From CAYONP01 sp964405335 (GTDB taxonomy: Bacteria; Armatimonadota; UBA10988), in NCBI GenBank assembly GCA_964405335.1, contig CAYONP010000029.1, positions 1-58,729 on the forward strand: a stretch of 58,729 nt of DNA, written 5' to 3'. The position numbers were made by a program, and so were the translations under genes. The first letter of the stretch is position 1. Each line of letters starts with the position of its first letter. Of the stretch, positions 1 through 8,044 are shown piece after piece. The notes beneath the pieces were generated by a model, which searched no databases, was not told the origin of the DNA, and worked only from the letters and a program-made list of their open reading frames with translations.

Positions 1-352
1 GGCCGGGGGCGTTACAATATGGTGGCTCATCCGCGGGGTCTACGGGTGGCCGGACTTTGTGGACGTTGGCCAACCCCTCCGGCCCCGGCACCGAGCGGTC
101 CCGCACGCCCGGTGGAATCACCGCCACGCTACCCGCCTCGAGCCGATGGACGGCGCCGTCCAGCTCGAGTTCGCCCGACCCTTGCGTGACCACGTAGACC
201 TCGGTCAACCGGGTGTGCCAGTGCGGCCGGCTGTCGCGGCTCACCTCGACAAAGTGGACGCTCAGCTCGGCCCCATCAGCGCCGTTCAGTACCCGATAGG
301 CCGTGCCACACGGACAGGCGACGCCCGGTGTCTGGCTCAGGTTCCGGATCAC
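1..352 (-). CDS. Cupin-domain protein, C-terminus off the window
   Basis: A GTG start at 352 opens a frame that stays open to position 1, so the protein (about 117 residues visible) is truncated by the window edge. It has a single cupin fold. Metal-binding motif 1 is clear as H44-x-H46-x4-E51, followed by a Gly-rich strand. In motif 2 the usual His after PPG is replaced by Arg/Asp (PPGVRDR), so the metal site may lack its fourth ligand. It lies 4 bp after the SAM hydroxide adenosyltransferase gene and is probably the last or next member of the same operon. Substrate unknown; small cupins of this type range from sugar isomerases to sensors. Confidence 0.75.
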   Translation of the reverse strand, partial: MIRNLSQTPGVACPCGTAYRVLNGADGAELSVHFVEVSRDSRPHWHTRLTEVYVVTQGSGELELDGAVHRLEAGSVAVIPPGVRDRSVPGPEGLANVHKVRPPVDPADEPPYCNAPG

Positions 353-356
353 CGCC

Positions 357-1292
357 TCAGTCGCCACCCTCCGTCTCCACCGTCACCCGCAGCACATCGC
401 CCGCGACGGCGCCCAGCCGATCGGCCGCGTGGCCCATGTTCACCGCCACCTCGAGCGTGCCCGGCGCGTTGTGCACGGTGACCAGCAGTTCACCCTCGCG
501 CACGTGCCCATACGACTCGGCCACGGCGGCCGACGCGGCGCGATCACCGATACTCAGCCGCACCCGCCGGCCGTTGACCACCCCGGCCGATTCGGCCAGC
601 GCCGTCGGGATGTTGGTCAGCAGGTTGCCGTAGTGATCGACATACAGCACCGTGCCGATTAACTGGTCGCCGCGGATGCCGGCCGGCGTGCGGGGGAGCA
701 GCACCGGGTCGCCGACCGGCGGGCCGACCGACTCGATCGGCGTGCCCGCCGCCAGGTGCCCGCCCACCGGCCCGAACCAGTCGCGCCCGTGGAAGGTACT
801 CGACTCGGCCCCCGGCCGGGCCAGCTCGGAGTTGGTCAGCTCATAGACGCGGTACGCCTCGGCATGGTCCAGCACGTCGGTCAGCAGCCCGTTGTCGGGC
901 GCCACGAACCGGTGCCCGTCAGGCAGCGTCAGCGCGGCGATCTTCCGCCGCGACGTGCCGACGCCCGGATCGACCACGCAGACGAAGGTCGTGCCGGCCG
1001 GCCACTCGGGCACCATCCGGTCGAGCATGTACGACGCGCTGGCGACATCGAAGTTCGGCGCGTCGTTGCTCAGGTCGACCACCCGCACCTCGATCGCCGC
1101 CTTGAGCACCGCGCCCTTGATCACGCCGACGTAGGGATCGTCGGAGCCATAGTCGGTCAGCAGGCCGACGATGCCGTTGGCCGGCGGCTCGCCCGCCGGC
1201 GCCGGCTCCAGCGGCTCGAGCGGCGGCTCGGCCAGGTAACCGATCAGCAGGCAGACCGCGACCGCGCCGAGGCCGAGCGCGACGGCCTTCAT
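357..1292 (-). CDS. SAM hydroxide adenosyltransferase (DUF62 family) with N-terminal membrane anchor
   Basis: Family enzymes hydrolyse S-adenosylmethionine to adenosine and methionine. The 311-residue protein has the family's LLTDYG motif (D47) and the catalytic triad D109, R116, H168. The residue spacing (7 and 52) matches the Asp-Arg-His triad described for the archaeal DUF62 enzymes. Unusually, residues about 4-22 form a hydrophobic segment followed by a Pro-rich linker (about 23-39), suggesting a signal anchor or signal peptide on an enzyme whose substrate is cytoplasmic. It overlaps the upstream M20 peptidase by 4 bp (ATGA) and so is translationally coupled to it. The function is well supported by motifs; the location is inferred. 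Confidence 0.88.
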   Translation of the reverse strand: MKAVALGLGAVAVCLLIGYLAEPPLEPLEPAPAGEPPANGIVGLLTDYGSDDPYVGVIKGAVLKAAIEVRVVDLSNDAPNFDVASASYMLDRMVPEWPAGTTFVCVVDPGVGTSRRKIAALTLPDGHRFVAPDNGLLTDVLDHAEAYRVYELTNSELARPGAESSTFHGRDWFGPVGGHLAAGTPIESVGPPVGDPVLLPRTPAGIRGDQLIGTVLYVDHYGNLLTNIPTALAESAGVVNGRRVRLSIGDRAASAAVAESYGHVREGELLVTVHNAPGTLEVAVNMGHAADRLGAVAGDVLRVTVETEGGD

Positions 1293-2413
1293 CGCGGCTC
1301 TCCGGCGAGGCGAACCAGCTCGGCCACGACCCGCGCGGCGGCGGCGACGTCGGCCACGGCGCAGTATTCGTCCGGCGTGTGCGGCTGCTGCTGCCCGCAG
1401 GGCATCAGGATACAGCGCAGCCCCTTGGCGCAGAAGACGTTCGCGTCGCTGCCGCCGCCCCCATCGACGAAGCTCGGCGCGAGACCGGCCGCCTCGACCG
1501 CCGCCCGCGCCAGCCGAGCCACCGGCTCCTCGGGATCGATGCGAAAACCGTCGTAGAGCACGCGGTGCTCGAACTCGAGCCGGCAGCCGAAGTCGTCGGC
1601 GGCACGCTCGAAGGTGTGCAGGAAGTGCTGCGCCACGCGCTCGAGCTTGGCCGCATCGCGGCTGCGGATCTCGGACTCGATGACGCAGCGGTCGGGCACG
1701 ATGTTGCGCGCCGTGCCGCCGGCGACCGTGCCCAGGTTGCAGGTCGTCTCGTCATCGATCCGGCCAACCTGCAGGCCGGCGACGGCGTGACCGGCACAGA
1801 CGATGGCGCTGCAGCCCTCCTCGGGCGCCACGCCGGCGTGCGAGGCGCGGCCGTGCAGCGTGATGGTCTGGTGCGCATGGTAGGGCGCCGAGACGGTCAT
1901 CCGGCCGAGCGGCACGCCGCCGTCGAAGACGAAGCCGAACGGCGCGGCGAACTGCCCCAGCTCGAGCACCCGCGCGCCGTGCAGGCCGGTCTCCTCCTGC
2001 ACGGTGAAGACCAGCTCGAGCGGCGGACGCGGCAGGCCGGCCGCCAGCGCCGCGGCGACGCCCTCGAGGATGGCCGTCACGCCCGTCTTGTCATCGCCGC
2101 CGAGCACCGTCTGACCGTTGGTCTGGATGACGCCGTCGCGCAGCACCGGCGTCAGGCCGTCGGTGCGCCCGACGGTGTCGAGGTGCGCGTTGAGGAACAG
2201 CGCCGGCGCGTCGGTGGTGCCGGGCAACCGGGCGATCAGGTTGTCGCACTCACCGCCGATGTCGAGCGAGGCGTTGTCGCGCTCGACGGTGAACCCGAGC
2301 TCGCGCAACCGTCGCTCGACGATCGCCGCCACGGCGGTCTCCTCGCCGGCATACGAGGGGGTCGCCAGCAGCTCCAGCAGCAGCGCCCCAAGTCGCTCCA
2401 GATCGACCGTCAT
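1289..2413 (-). CDS. M20-family metallopeptidase (PepT-like)
   Basis: A predicted di-zinc exopeptidase of 374 residues, the usual length for M20 peptidases such as PepT and carboxypeptidase G2 relatives. Visible metal and catalytic residues are H77 and D79 (AHLDT), D107 (GGDDKTG), E140-E141 (QEETG), D164 (FDGG) and a C-terminal His in a QPHTP motif. There is no signal peptide, so it should be cytoplasmic. It starts 22 bp after livG and overlaps the next gene by 4 bp, so it sits where livF would be expected in a liv operon. The context suggests it cleaves peptides or amino-acid conjugates imported by the adjacent transporter. The exact substrate cannot be read from the sequence. Confidence 0.9.
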   Translation of the reverse strand: MTVDLERLGALLLELLATPSYAGEETAVAAIVERRLRELGFTVERDNASLDIGGECDNLIARLPGTTDAPALFLNAHLDTVGRTDGLTPVLRDGVIQTNGQTVLGGDDKTGVTAILEGVAAALAAGLPRPPLELVFTVQEETGLHGARVLELGQFAAPFGFVFDGGVPLGRMTVSAPYHAHQTITLHGRASHAGVAPEEGCSAIVCAGHAVAGLQVGRIDDETTCNLGTVAGGTARNIVPDRCVIESEIRSRDAAKLERVAQHFLHTFERAADDFGCRLEFEHRVLYDGFRIDPEEPVARLARAAVEAAGLAPSFVDGGGGSDANVFCAKGLRCILMPCGQQQPHTPDEYCAVADVAAAARVVAELVRLAGEPR

Positions 2414-2434
2414 GCCACCTCTCCGTCGCTCTGC

Positions 2435-3196
2435 TCAGGCCTCGCCCAGATAGGCGGCGATCACGCGTGGGTCGCCGCGCACCTGCTCGGGCGTGCCGAG
2501 CGCAATCGGCTGGCCATAGTCGAGCACCAGGATCCGCTCGCAGATACCCATGACCACTTTCATGTCGTGCTCGATCAGCAGGATGGTCAAGTCGAAGGCC
2601 TCGCGCAGCTCGCGGATCTGGCGCATGAGCACGACCTTCTCGGTCGGGTTCATGCCGGCCGCCGGCTCGTCGAGCAGCAGCAGCGTCGGCTCGGTCATCA
2701 GCGCCCGGGCCACCTCGAGCCGGCGCTGATCACCATAGGGCAGGCCGCTCGCCCGCTCGTCGGCCTCGCCGGCCAGGCCGAACCGCTCGAGCAGCGCCAT
2801 CCCGCGGCGGCGCAGCTCCTGCTCGCCCCGCCGCCAGCGCGGCAACTGCAGCCAGGCGGCGAGCTGACCATACCCGGCATGGATGTGGCCGGCGATGCGC
2901 ACATTGTCGAACACGGTCAGGTCGCGGAACAGGCGCACGTTCTGGAACGTGCGGGCGATGCCCAGCGCCGCCAACTGACTGGTGCGATGACCGTCGATGC
3001 GATGCCCGGCAAACCGGATCTGGCCGTCGGTCGGGGTGTAGACGCCGGTGATCAGGTTGAACAGCGTCGTCTTGCCCGCGCCGTTCGGGCCGATCAGGCC
3101 GAGTATCTCGCCCGGCTCGAGATCCAGCGAGACATCGGCCAGGGCGGTCAGGCCGCCGAAGCGCTGGGTGATCCGATCGATCTCAAGCAGCGCCAT
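2435..3196 (-). CDS. livG: Branched-chain amino acid ABC transporter ATP-binding protein LivG
   Basis: A 253-residue ABC ATPase with Walker A GPNGAGKTT (residues 36-44), the LivG-type signature LPYGDQRRLE, Walker B LLLLDEPAAG and a switch His in LLIEHDM. The frame is open further upstream, but the ATG at 3196 begins a typical LivG N-terminus (MALLEID), and residues before it would be Arg/Cys-rich shadow sequence. It overlaps the end of livM by 14 bp. It powers import through LivH/LivM. The usual second ATPase, LivF, is not in this cluster, so LivG may act as a homodimer or with a LivF encoded elsewhere. Confidence 0.93.
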   Translation of the reverse strand: MALLEIDRITQRFGGLTALADVSLDLEPGEILGLIGPNGAGKTTLFNLITGVYTPTDGQIRFAGHRIDGHRTSQLAALGIARTFQNVRLFRDLTVFDNVRIAGHIHAGYGQLAAWLQLPRWRRGEQELRRRGMALLERFGLAGEADERASGLPYGDQRRLEVARALMTEPTLLLLDEPAAGMNPTEKVVLMRQIRELREAFDLTILLIEHDMKVVMGICERILVLDYGQPIALGTPEQVRGDPRVIAAYLGEA

Positions 3197-4853
3197 GGCG
3201 TCGCCTCCGCCACCAGCGGGCGCCGGCCCAGAGCACCAGCGCCAGCGCCAGCAGCGCCTCGACCGAGGTGCGCGGCGTGCGCGTGCCGCCGAGCCAGAGC
3301 CCGCCGCCGTGCCACAGCAGCACCGCGCCGGCGATGGCCACCAGCCGCGCCGCCCGGGCATCGCCCGCCGCGACGCGGAACGACAGGGCATACCAGGGCA
3401 AGAGCATCGGCAGCAGGGCGATGGTCAGGCCGAGATTGGCCTTCAGGGGAAGTTGCAGGTGCTGGTTGATCACCGCGAAGCCCGGCTGCGCGCCGAGCGC
3501 CTGCGGCACCAGCGCGCTGAGCGAACTGGTCAGGTCGGCGAAGTAGCTGCTGGTCGCCGCGGCGGGCAGGCGCAGCAGGCGGGCGCAGAGCAGGTCGATC
3601 ACCGGCACCAGGAAGAGGAACACCGCCAGCGGGTCGGTCCGCCCCTCGTGCGGCCGCAGCCGCGCGCCGAGCCGCGCGCCGGCGCCGCGCAGCCAGGCCC
3701 AGAGGCTGCGCGGCACACCGGCAACGCCTTCGCAGCGCAGGAAGTGGAACAGGCGGAACCAGTCGCGGCTGGTGATCTCGCGGCTGCCCAGCAGCCCCTG
3801 CCGGCGGACCAGCATGAGCACCAGCAGCATCTCGGCATAGAGCACCATGCGGTACTCGGCCACGTCGCGCAGCCGCTCGGGCAGCCAGGTGACCACCGCC
3901 GCGGCGAGGACCGAGCCGGTGGTGCTGCCGCTCCCGCCGAGCACGACCATGACGATCGCCTCGATGCTGCGCATGAAGCCGAACATGGTCTGGTTCGGGA
4001 TGACGAACAGGATCAGATGCGCATAGAGCCCGCCGGCGACACCGGCGAAGAAGCTGGAGAAGACGAAGCTGAGCACCTTGTAGCGCGCGGTATCGATGCC
4101 CACCGCCTCGGCGGCCACCTCGTCCTCGCGCACGGCCAGCAGCGCCCGGCCGTGCGTGCTCCGCTTGAGACAGGTGACCATCAGCACGCAGAGCAGCACC
4201 GCCAGATAGATGTTGGCGAAGTTCGAGTAGGCCGGCAGGCTGTTGAACGGCGCCGCGCCGGTGAAGCCCGAGGCGCCGCCGAGCACCTGCACGTTGAGCA
4301 GCACCACGCGCACCATCTCGCTGAAGCCGAGCGTGGCAATCGCCAGGTAGTCGCCGCGCAGCCGCAACGTCGGCTGGCCGACCAGATAGCCGGCCAAGGC
4401 CGCTGCCAGGCCGGCGCCGACCAGCGCCGCGACAAACCAGCACTGCGCCCGCAGGATGACCCAGAACCCCGGCGCGGCGCCGCCGACGTCGACCAGCCAG
4501 AGGTTGAGCGGCGGATTGGCCGGATCGAGCGCCCCGCCCGCCGCGGCGGTCTCGAGCGCCGTGCCGCCGAACACCGTCAGCGCGGCCGAGACATAGGCGC
4601 CAATGGCCATGAACCCGGCATGACCGATGCTGAACTGACCGGTGATGCCGTTGATCACATTGAGGCTGACCGCCAGGACGATGTTGATGCCGATCAACAA
4701 AACGATGCGCTGGCTGTAGTCGGAGAAGCGGCCGGAGTGCTCGATCATCGGCTGCAGCACGATGATGGCCACCACGCCGGCGATTGCCCAGCCCCAGACC
4801 GAGCTGTGGCGTTCGGGCTCGTGGCCGACGGCGCGCTCGCGGAGCCGGCTCAT
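3183..4853 (-). CDS. livM: Branched-chain amino acid ABC transporter permease LivM with long C-terminal extension
   Basis: The first part of this 556-residue protein is a canonical LivM permease: the NVINGITGQFSIGHAGF region near residues 55-75, an SSFFAG segment and the GGSGSTTGSV loop typical of the family. LivM proteins usually end soon after this; here about 180 more residues follow with about four further hydrophobic segments and a charged C-terminus. The ATG at 4853 overlaps the livH stop by 1 bp and fits the family N-terminus. The frame also extends upstream, but that part is antisense-like shadow of livH. The core function is clear; the role of the extension is unknown. Confidence 0.9.
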   Translation of the reverse strand: MSRLRERAVGHEPERHSSVWGWAIAGVVAIIVLQPMIEHSGRFSDYSQRIVLLIGINIVLAVSLNVINGITGQFSIGHAGFMAIGAYVSAALTVFGGTALETAAAGGALDPANPPLNLWLVDVGGAAPGFWVILRAQCWFVAALVGAGLAAALAGYLVGQPTLRLRGDYLAIATLGFSEMVRVVLLNVQVLGGASGFTGAAPFNSLPAYSNFANIYLAVLLCVLMVTCLKRSTHGRALLAVREDEVAAEAVGIDTARYKVLSFVFSSFFAGVAGGLYAHLILFVIPNQTMFGFMRSIEAIVMVVLGGSGSTTGSVLAAAVVTWLPERLRDVAEYRMVLYAEMLLVLMLVRRQGLLGSREITSRDWFRLFHFLRCEGVAGVPRSLWAWLRGAGARLGARLRPHEGRTDPLAVFLFLVPVIDLLCARLLRLPAAATSSYFADLTSSLSALVPQALGAQPGFAVINQHLQLPLKANLGLTIALLPMLLPWYALSFRVAAGDARAARLVAIAGAVLLWHGGGLWLGGTRTPRTSVEALLALALVLWAGARWWRRRRHGAA

Positions 4854-6139
4854 CACACCTTCTCCGGCGCGTAGCGGCCCATGATCCCGGTCGGCTTGGC
4901 AATCAGGATGATCACCAACACGGCGAAGACGACCGCGTCCTTGAACGTCGAGCCGGTGACCATCGGCAGGCTGTGACCCGGCTCCGGCGGCGGGAAGAGC
5001 GGCCCTGCCAGGCCGACCAGCCAGCCCGCGAGCAGGTAGCCGACGGTCAGGACGGCGATCGTCGCGACGGCCTGCACGGCCCGCCCGGCGGCGTTTTTGG
5101 GCAGCAGCAGCAGGTACTGGTCGAGCCCGCGCCAGGCGACAATCATCATGACGATGAACAGCGTCGCCTGAGCCAACTGCTCGCGCGTGACGCTGACCGC
5201 CGAGACGAAGACCTCGAGGATGCCGATCATCATCCCGCCGATCATCGCTCCGGGGACCGAGCCGATGCCGCCGAGCACCGCCGCGACGAACGCCTTGAGC
5301 CCCGGCTGCACCCCCATGTAGGGCGTGATCGAGGTGTAGCGCATGGTCCACAGCACGCCGCCGGCGCCGGCCAGCGCGCTGCCGATGATGAACGTCGCGG
5401 CAACCACCTGGTTGACGTTCACGCCCATCAGGCAGGCCGCCTCACGGTCTTCCGAGACGGCCCGCATGGCCCGCCCGATGTTGGTCTTCGCGACGATGAA
5501 CTGCAGGCCGACCATCATCACCACCGCGCCGCCGAGGGTGACCAGCGCCGGCAGGTTGACCGGCAGGCCGAACTGCGACTTCAGCCACGGCACCGGCACC
5601 GTCGGCAGCACCGTCGGAATGACCTTCGGCGACGGCCCGACGACCAGCAGCGCGACGTTCTGCAGCAGCAGCGAGACGCCGATGGCGGTGATCAGCGCGG
5701 CCAGCCGCGGGGCGCCGCGCAGCGGGCGGTAGGCGGCGCGCTCGACCAGCACCCCGAGCCCGGCGGCGACCACCATGGCGGCCAGCAGCGCGATGGCGAT
5801 GGCCAGCACCGGCTGCTGCTGATAGGCCATGAGCATGAACCCACCGACATAGGCGCCGACCATGAACACCTCGCCGTGGGCGAAGTTGATCATTCTCAGC
5901 ACGCCGTAGACCATGGTGTAGCCGAGCGCGATGAGGGCGTAGATGCTGCCCAGGAAGATGCCGTTGAGCAACTGGTGGGTGGTCGACGAGCCGCCGTAGA
6001 CGGTGGGAATGAGCACCGCCACGAGGGTGAAGCCGAGCCAGCCGGCGGCGCGCAGGCGGCGGTCGAGGAGGGGCCGGCAGGCGAGGAAGAGGCAGACCAG
6101 CCCGGCCGCGCCCGCCGCCACGACCTGGGGGTCCTTCAC
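4853..6139 (-). CDS. livH: Branched-chain amino acid ABC transporter permease LivH
   Basis: A 428-residue inner-membrane permease. The LivH core begins near residue 60 (NGIFLGSIYALIALGYTMVYG, then INFAHGEVFM) and includes the conserved EDREAACLMGV cytoplasmic loop that contacts the ATPase. An extra N-terminal stretch of about 55 residues adds roughly two membrane segments compared with Escherichia coli LivH (308 residues). There is also an insert near the C-terminus with a Pro-rich loop. It follows livK by 27 bp and precedes livM with a 1-bp overlap, so the three are one transcription unit. Confidence 0.93.
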   Translation of the reverse strand: MKDPQVVAAGAAGLVCLFLACRPLLDRRLRAAGWLGFTLVAVLIPTVYGGSSTTHQLLNGIFLGSIYALIALGYTMVYGVLRMINFAHGEVFMVGAYVGGFMLMAYQQQPVLAIAIALLAAMVVAAGLGVLVERAAYRPLRGAPRLAALITAIGVSLLLQNVALLVVGPSPKVIPTVLPTVPVPWLKSQFGLPVNLPALVTLGGAVVMMVGLQFIVAKTNIGRAMRAVSEDREAACLMGVNVNQVVAATFIIGSALAGAGGVLWTMRYTSITPYMGVQPGLKAFVAAVLGGIGSVPGAMIGGMMIGILEVFVSAVSVTREQLAQATLFIVMMIVAWRGLDQYLLLLPKNAAGRAVQAVATIAVLTVGYLLAGWLVGLAGPLFPPPEPGHSLPMVTGSTFKDAVVFAVLVIILIAKPTGIMGRYAPEKV

Positions 6140-6166
6140 CGCGCTCCTCCCCGCACCGGACGCTGT

Positions 6167-7429
6167 TTAGGCGAGGTCGTCGGGAGTGTAGGTCGCCCGG
6201 ATCACCTGTTCCTGGTTTTCGAACCCGAGCACCACGCAGGGTTTGGTCGCATTGCGGTTCGAGTCGATGGTGATCACGCCGGTCGCGCCCTCGAAGTCGG
6301 TCGTCTCGGCCAGCGCGTCGCGGATCTTGGCCGAGTCGACCGCGCCGGCGCGGTTGATCGCGTCGGCGACGATGTAGATGGCATCGTAGGCACAGGCCGC
6401 CAGCGCGTCGGGATACTCGCCGTACCGCTGGCGGAACTTCTCGGCGAACTCGCCGGCCTGCGGCCGCTCCTCGTTCTTCGAGTAGTGGTTGACGAAGTAG
6501 CAGCGGTCATCGAGGTAATCGCCGGCAATCTCGGCCAGCTTCGGGCTGTCCCAGCCGTCGCCGCCGACGAAGGTGAGGTCGAGCCCGAGGTCGCGGCCCT
6601 GCTTGATGATCTGGCCGACGTCCTCGTAATAGCCGGGAATGAACACGCAGTCGAGCTCGAGGTCGTTGAGCTTGGTCAGCACCGCGCTGAAGTCCTTCTC
6701 GCCCTGGGTGTAGGCCTCGACCGCGACAATCTCACCGCCGAGCCGGGTGAAGGTGCTCTGGATCGCTTCGCTCAGGCCCTTGCTGTAGTCGCTGTCGTTG
6801 TCCTTCAGGATAGCCGCCCGGCGGAGGTTCAGCGCGCCGGCGGCATAGGCGCCGACGTAACTGCCCTGCAGATCGTCGGTGTAGCAGGTGCGGAAGATGT
6901 AGTCGCCCTTCTGCGTCACCTGCGGGTTGGTCGAGCTCGGGGTGACCATCGGGATCTGCTTCTGCTGGCAGATCGGCGCCGCCGCCAGCGAGTTGCTGCT
7001 GGCCACCTCGCCGACCACCACCACCGCCTGATGGACCTCGATCAGCCGCTGCGCCGCGGTAGCCGACTCGTCCGGCTTGCTGGCCGTGTCCTCCATCACC
7101 AGCCGGAGCATCTGGCCGCCCAGCACGCCGCCGGCGGCGTTGATCTCCTCGACCGCCATGCCCATCGCCTTGGTCGAGCTCTGGCCATAGGTCGAGATGT
7201 TACCGGTCAGCGACATATAGCCGCCGAGCACGATGCCCTCTTCGGCGCCATAGGTGTTCTTGGCCGATTCGGCGGCGGTCGGCGGCTCGGGGATGCCGGC
7301 CACCGTGCCGCTGCCGCCGGTGCCGGGCGGCGGTGCGCCGGTGTCGGGCGCCGGCGGCTTGGGGCAGCCGGCGAGCAACAGAGTGGCGGTCAGCGCGAGC
7401 CAACGCAGGTGGCGTGCAACGGTCCCCAT
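6167..7429 (-). CDS. ABC transporter substrate-binding lipoprotein (LivK-like)
   Basis: A 420-residue periplasmic-binding protein of the LivK/Leu-Ile-Val family (type 1 fold), tethered as a lipoprotein. The ATG at 7429 follows a strong GGAGGAG ribosome site and starts a signal peptide whose lipobox is L19-A20-G21-C22; an upstream in-frame ATG lacks these features. A Pro/Gly-rich linker follows to about residue 50, then the family's mature start (GVILGGYMSLTGN-like) and SSTNPQVT/GDYIFRTCY motifs. It should capture amino acids or related compounds for LivH/M/G. A promoter with exact 17-bp spacing lies just upstream. Confidence 0.92.
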   Translation of the reverse strand: MGTVARHLRWLALTATLLLAGCPKPPAPDTGAPPPGTGGSGTVAGIPEPPTAAESAKNTYGAEEGIVLGGYMSLTGNISTYGQSSTKAMGMAVEEINAAGGVLGGQMLRLVMEDTASKPDESATAAQRLIEVHQAVVVVGEVASSNSLAAAPICQQKQIPMVTPSSTNPQVTQKGDYIFRTCYTDDLQGSYVGAYAAGALNLRRAAILKDNDSDYSKGLSEAIQSTFTRLGGEIVAVEAYTQGEKDFSAVLTKLNDLELDCVFIPGYYEDVGQIIKQGRDLGLDLTFVGGDGWDSPKLAEIAGDYLDDRCYFVNHYSKNEERPQAGEFAEKFRQRYGEYPDALAACAYDAIYIVADAINRAGAVDSAKIRDALAETTDFEGATGVITIDSNRNATKPCVVLGFENQEQVIRATYTPDDLA

Positions 7430-7457
7430 GCTCTCCTCCGCCGCCCCAGGCAGTTGC

Positions 7458-7486
7458 ATTCTAGCCAAACGCGATCGCAGCGTCAA
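7458..7486 (-). promoter_or_regulatory. Sigma-70-type promoter of the liv operon
   Basis: On the minus strand, TTGACG (7486-7481) and TAGAAT (7463-7458) are separated by exactly 17 bp. The expected start is near 7451, leaving a leader of about 22 nt before the livK ATG with its GGAGGAG site. Confidence 0.8.
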
Positions 7487-7498
7487 CAGAACCTAATG

Positions 7499-7681
7499 GG
7501 GACGGACCCGATTGATCGGCGCGGCGAGCCGCGCCCGAGCAAAGGGGGCCGGCCGGGGTGGGGGGGGGTGGCGGGGGGGNNNNNNNNNNCCCCATCGGCG
7601 CCCGCCGCTCCACCACCCCCTTCGGGGGCCGCCCCGCTGTTCGCGGCGCGGGGAGCCGCCCCTATCAATCGGGTCCGTCCC
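7499..7681. repeat. Inverted-repeat (REPIN/MITE-like) element interrupted by an assembly gap
   Basis: A perfect 18-bp inverted repeat, GGGACGGACCCGATTGAT at 7499-7516 and its complement at 7664-7681, bounds an extremely GC-rich segment. The arms continue to resemble one another inward (GCGGC, CCGCGCC, then runs of G). The centre is 10 Ns flanked by G/C homopolymers, as expected where a strong hairpin defeats sequencing. It lies between the divergent liv and gatCAB promoters and holds no gene. No transposase is present, so any mobility would need one in trans. Together with the two promoters it accounts for all of 7430-7744. Confidence 0.75.
7580..7589. other. Assembly gap (10 N)
   Basis: Ten Ns inside the inverted-repeat element; the true length is unknown. 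Adjacent bases are G- and C-homopolymer rich and may be unreliable. Confidence 0.99.
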
Positions 7682-7694
7682 TGTTTCGTGGGCG

Positions 7695-7723
7695 TTGACG
7701 GTTGTCGGTCGGTCGGGCATACT
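7695..7723 (+). promoter_or_regulatory. Sigma-70-type promoter of gatCAB
   Basis: TTGACG (7695-7700) and CATACT (7718-7723) with 17-bp spacing. The region from -35 to the ribosome site closely resembles the promoter at 13097-13125, including the GCCGCCGGC discriminator that follows. The leader to the gatC ATG is about 15 nt. Confidence 0.8.
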
Positions 7724-7744
7724 GCCGCCGGCCGGAGGTGGTTG

Positions 7745-8044
7745 ATGCAGCTCTCGCGCGAGGAGACCGCGCACGTCGCCTGGCTGGCCCGTCTCACCCT
7801 CAGCGACGAGGAGCTGGACCTTTACGCCGGCCAGCTCTCCGGCATCCTTGGCCACATCCAGCAGCTCCAGCAGGTCGATGTCGACGGCGTCGAGCCGATG
7901 ACCATGGCGGTCGAGGCCGACGGCAACGTCTGGCGCGATGACCTGCCCGGCGAGCCGACTCCTCGCGACGAGGCCCTGGCCGCCGCCGCCGAGGTCGAAG
8001 CCGGCGCCTTCCGCGTGCGGGCGATCCTCGAGGACAGCCACTGA
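7745..8044 (+). CDS. gatC: Asp-tRNA(Asn)/Glu-tRNA(Gln) amidotransferase subunit C
   Basis: A 99-residue protein matching GatC in length and pattern: an N-terminal helix (VAWLARLTLSDEEL), a central LGHIQQLQQVDVDGVEP segment and a C-terminal part ending FRVRAILED. GatC wraps around GatA and stabilises the GatCAB complex, which converts misacylated Glu-tRNA(Gln) or Asp-tRNA(Asn) to the amidated form. The ATG at 7745 follows GGAGGTG (7734-7740). It overlaps gatA by 1 bp. Operon gatC-gatA-gatB, with its own promoter. Confidence 0.95.
   Translation: MQLSREETAHVAWLARLTLSDEELDLYAGQLSGILGHIQQLQQVDVDGVEPMTMAVEADGNVWRDDLPGEPTPRDEALAAAAEVEAGAFRVRAILEDSH

Noticed and set aside
7499..7681. Riboswitch or structured ncRNA between liv and gatCAB
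   Set aside because: The element lies upstream of both promoters, so it is not in either leader, and its shape is a simple inverted repeat.
4784..8044. 1086-residue open frame on the plus strand running into gatC
   Set aside because: Antisense to livH and livK, crosses the N gap, and only the last 99 residues (gatC) look like a protein.
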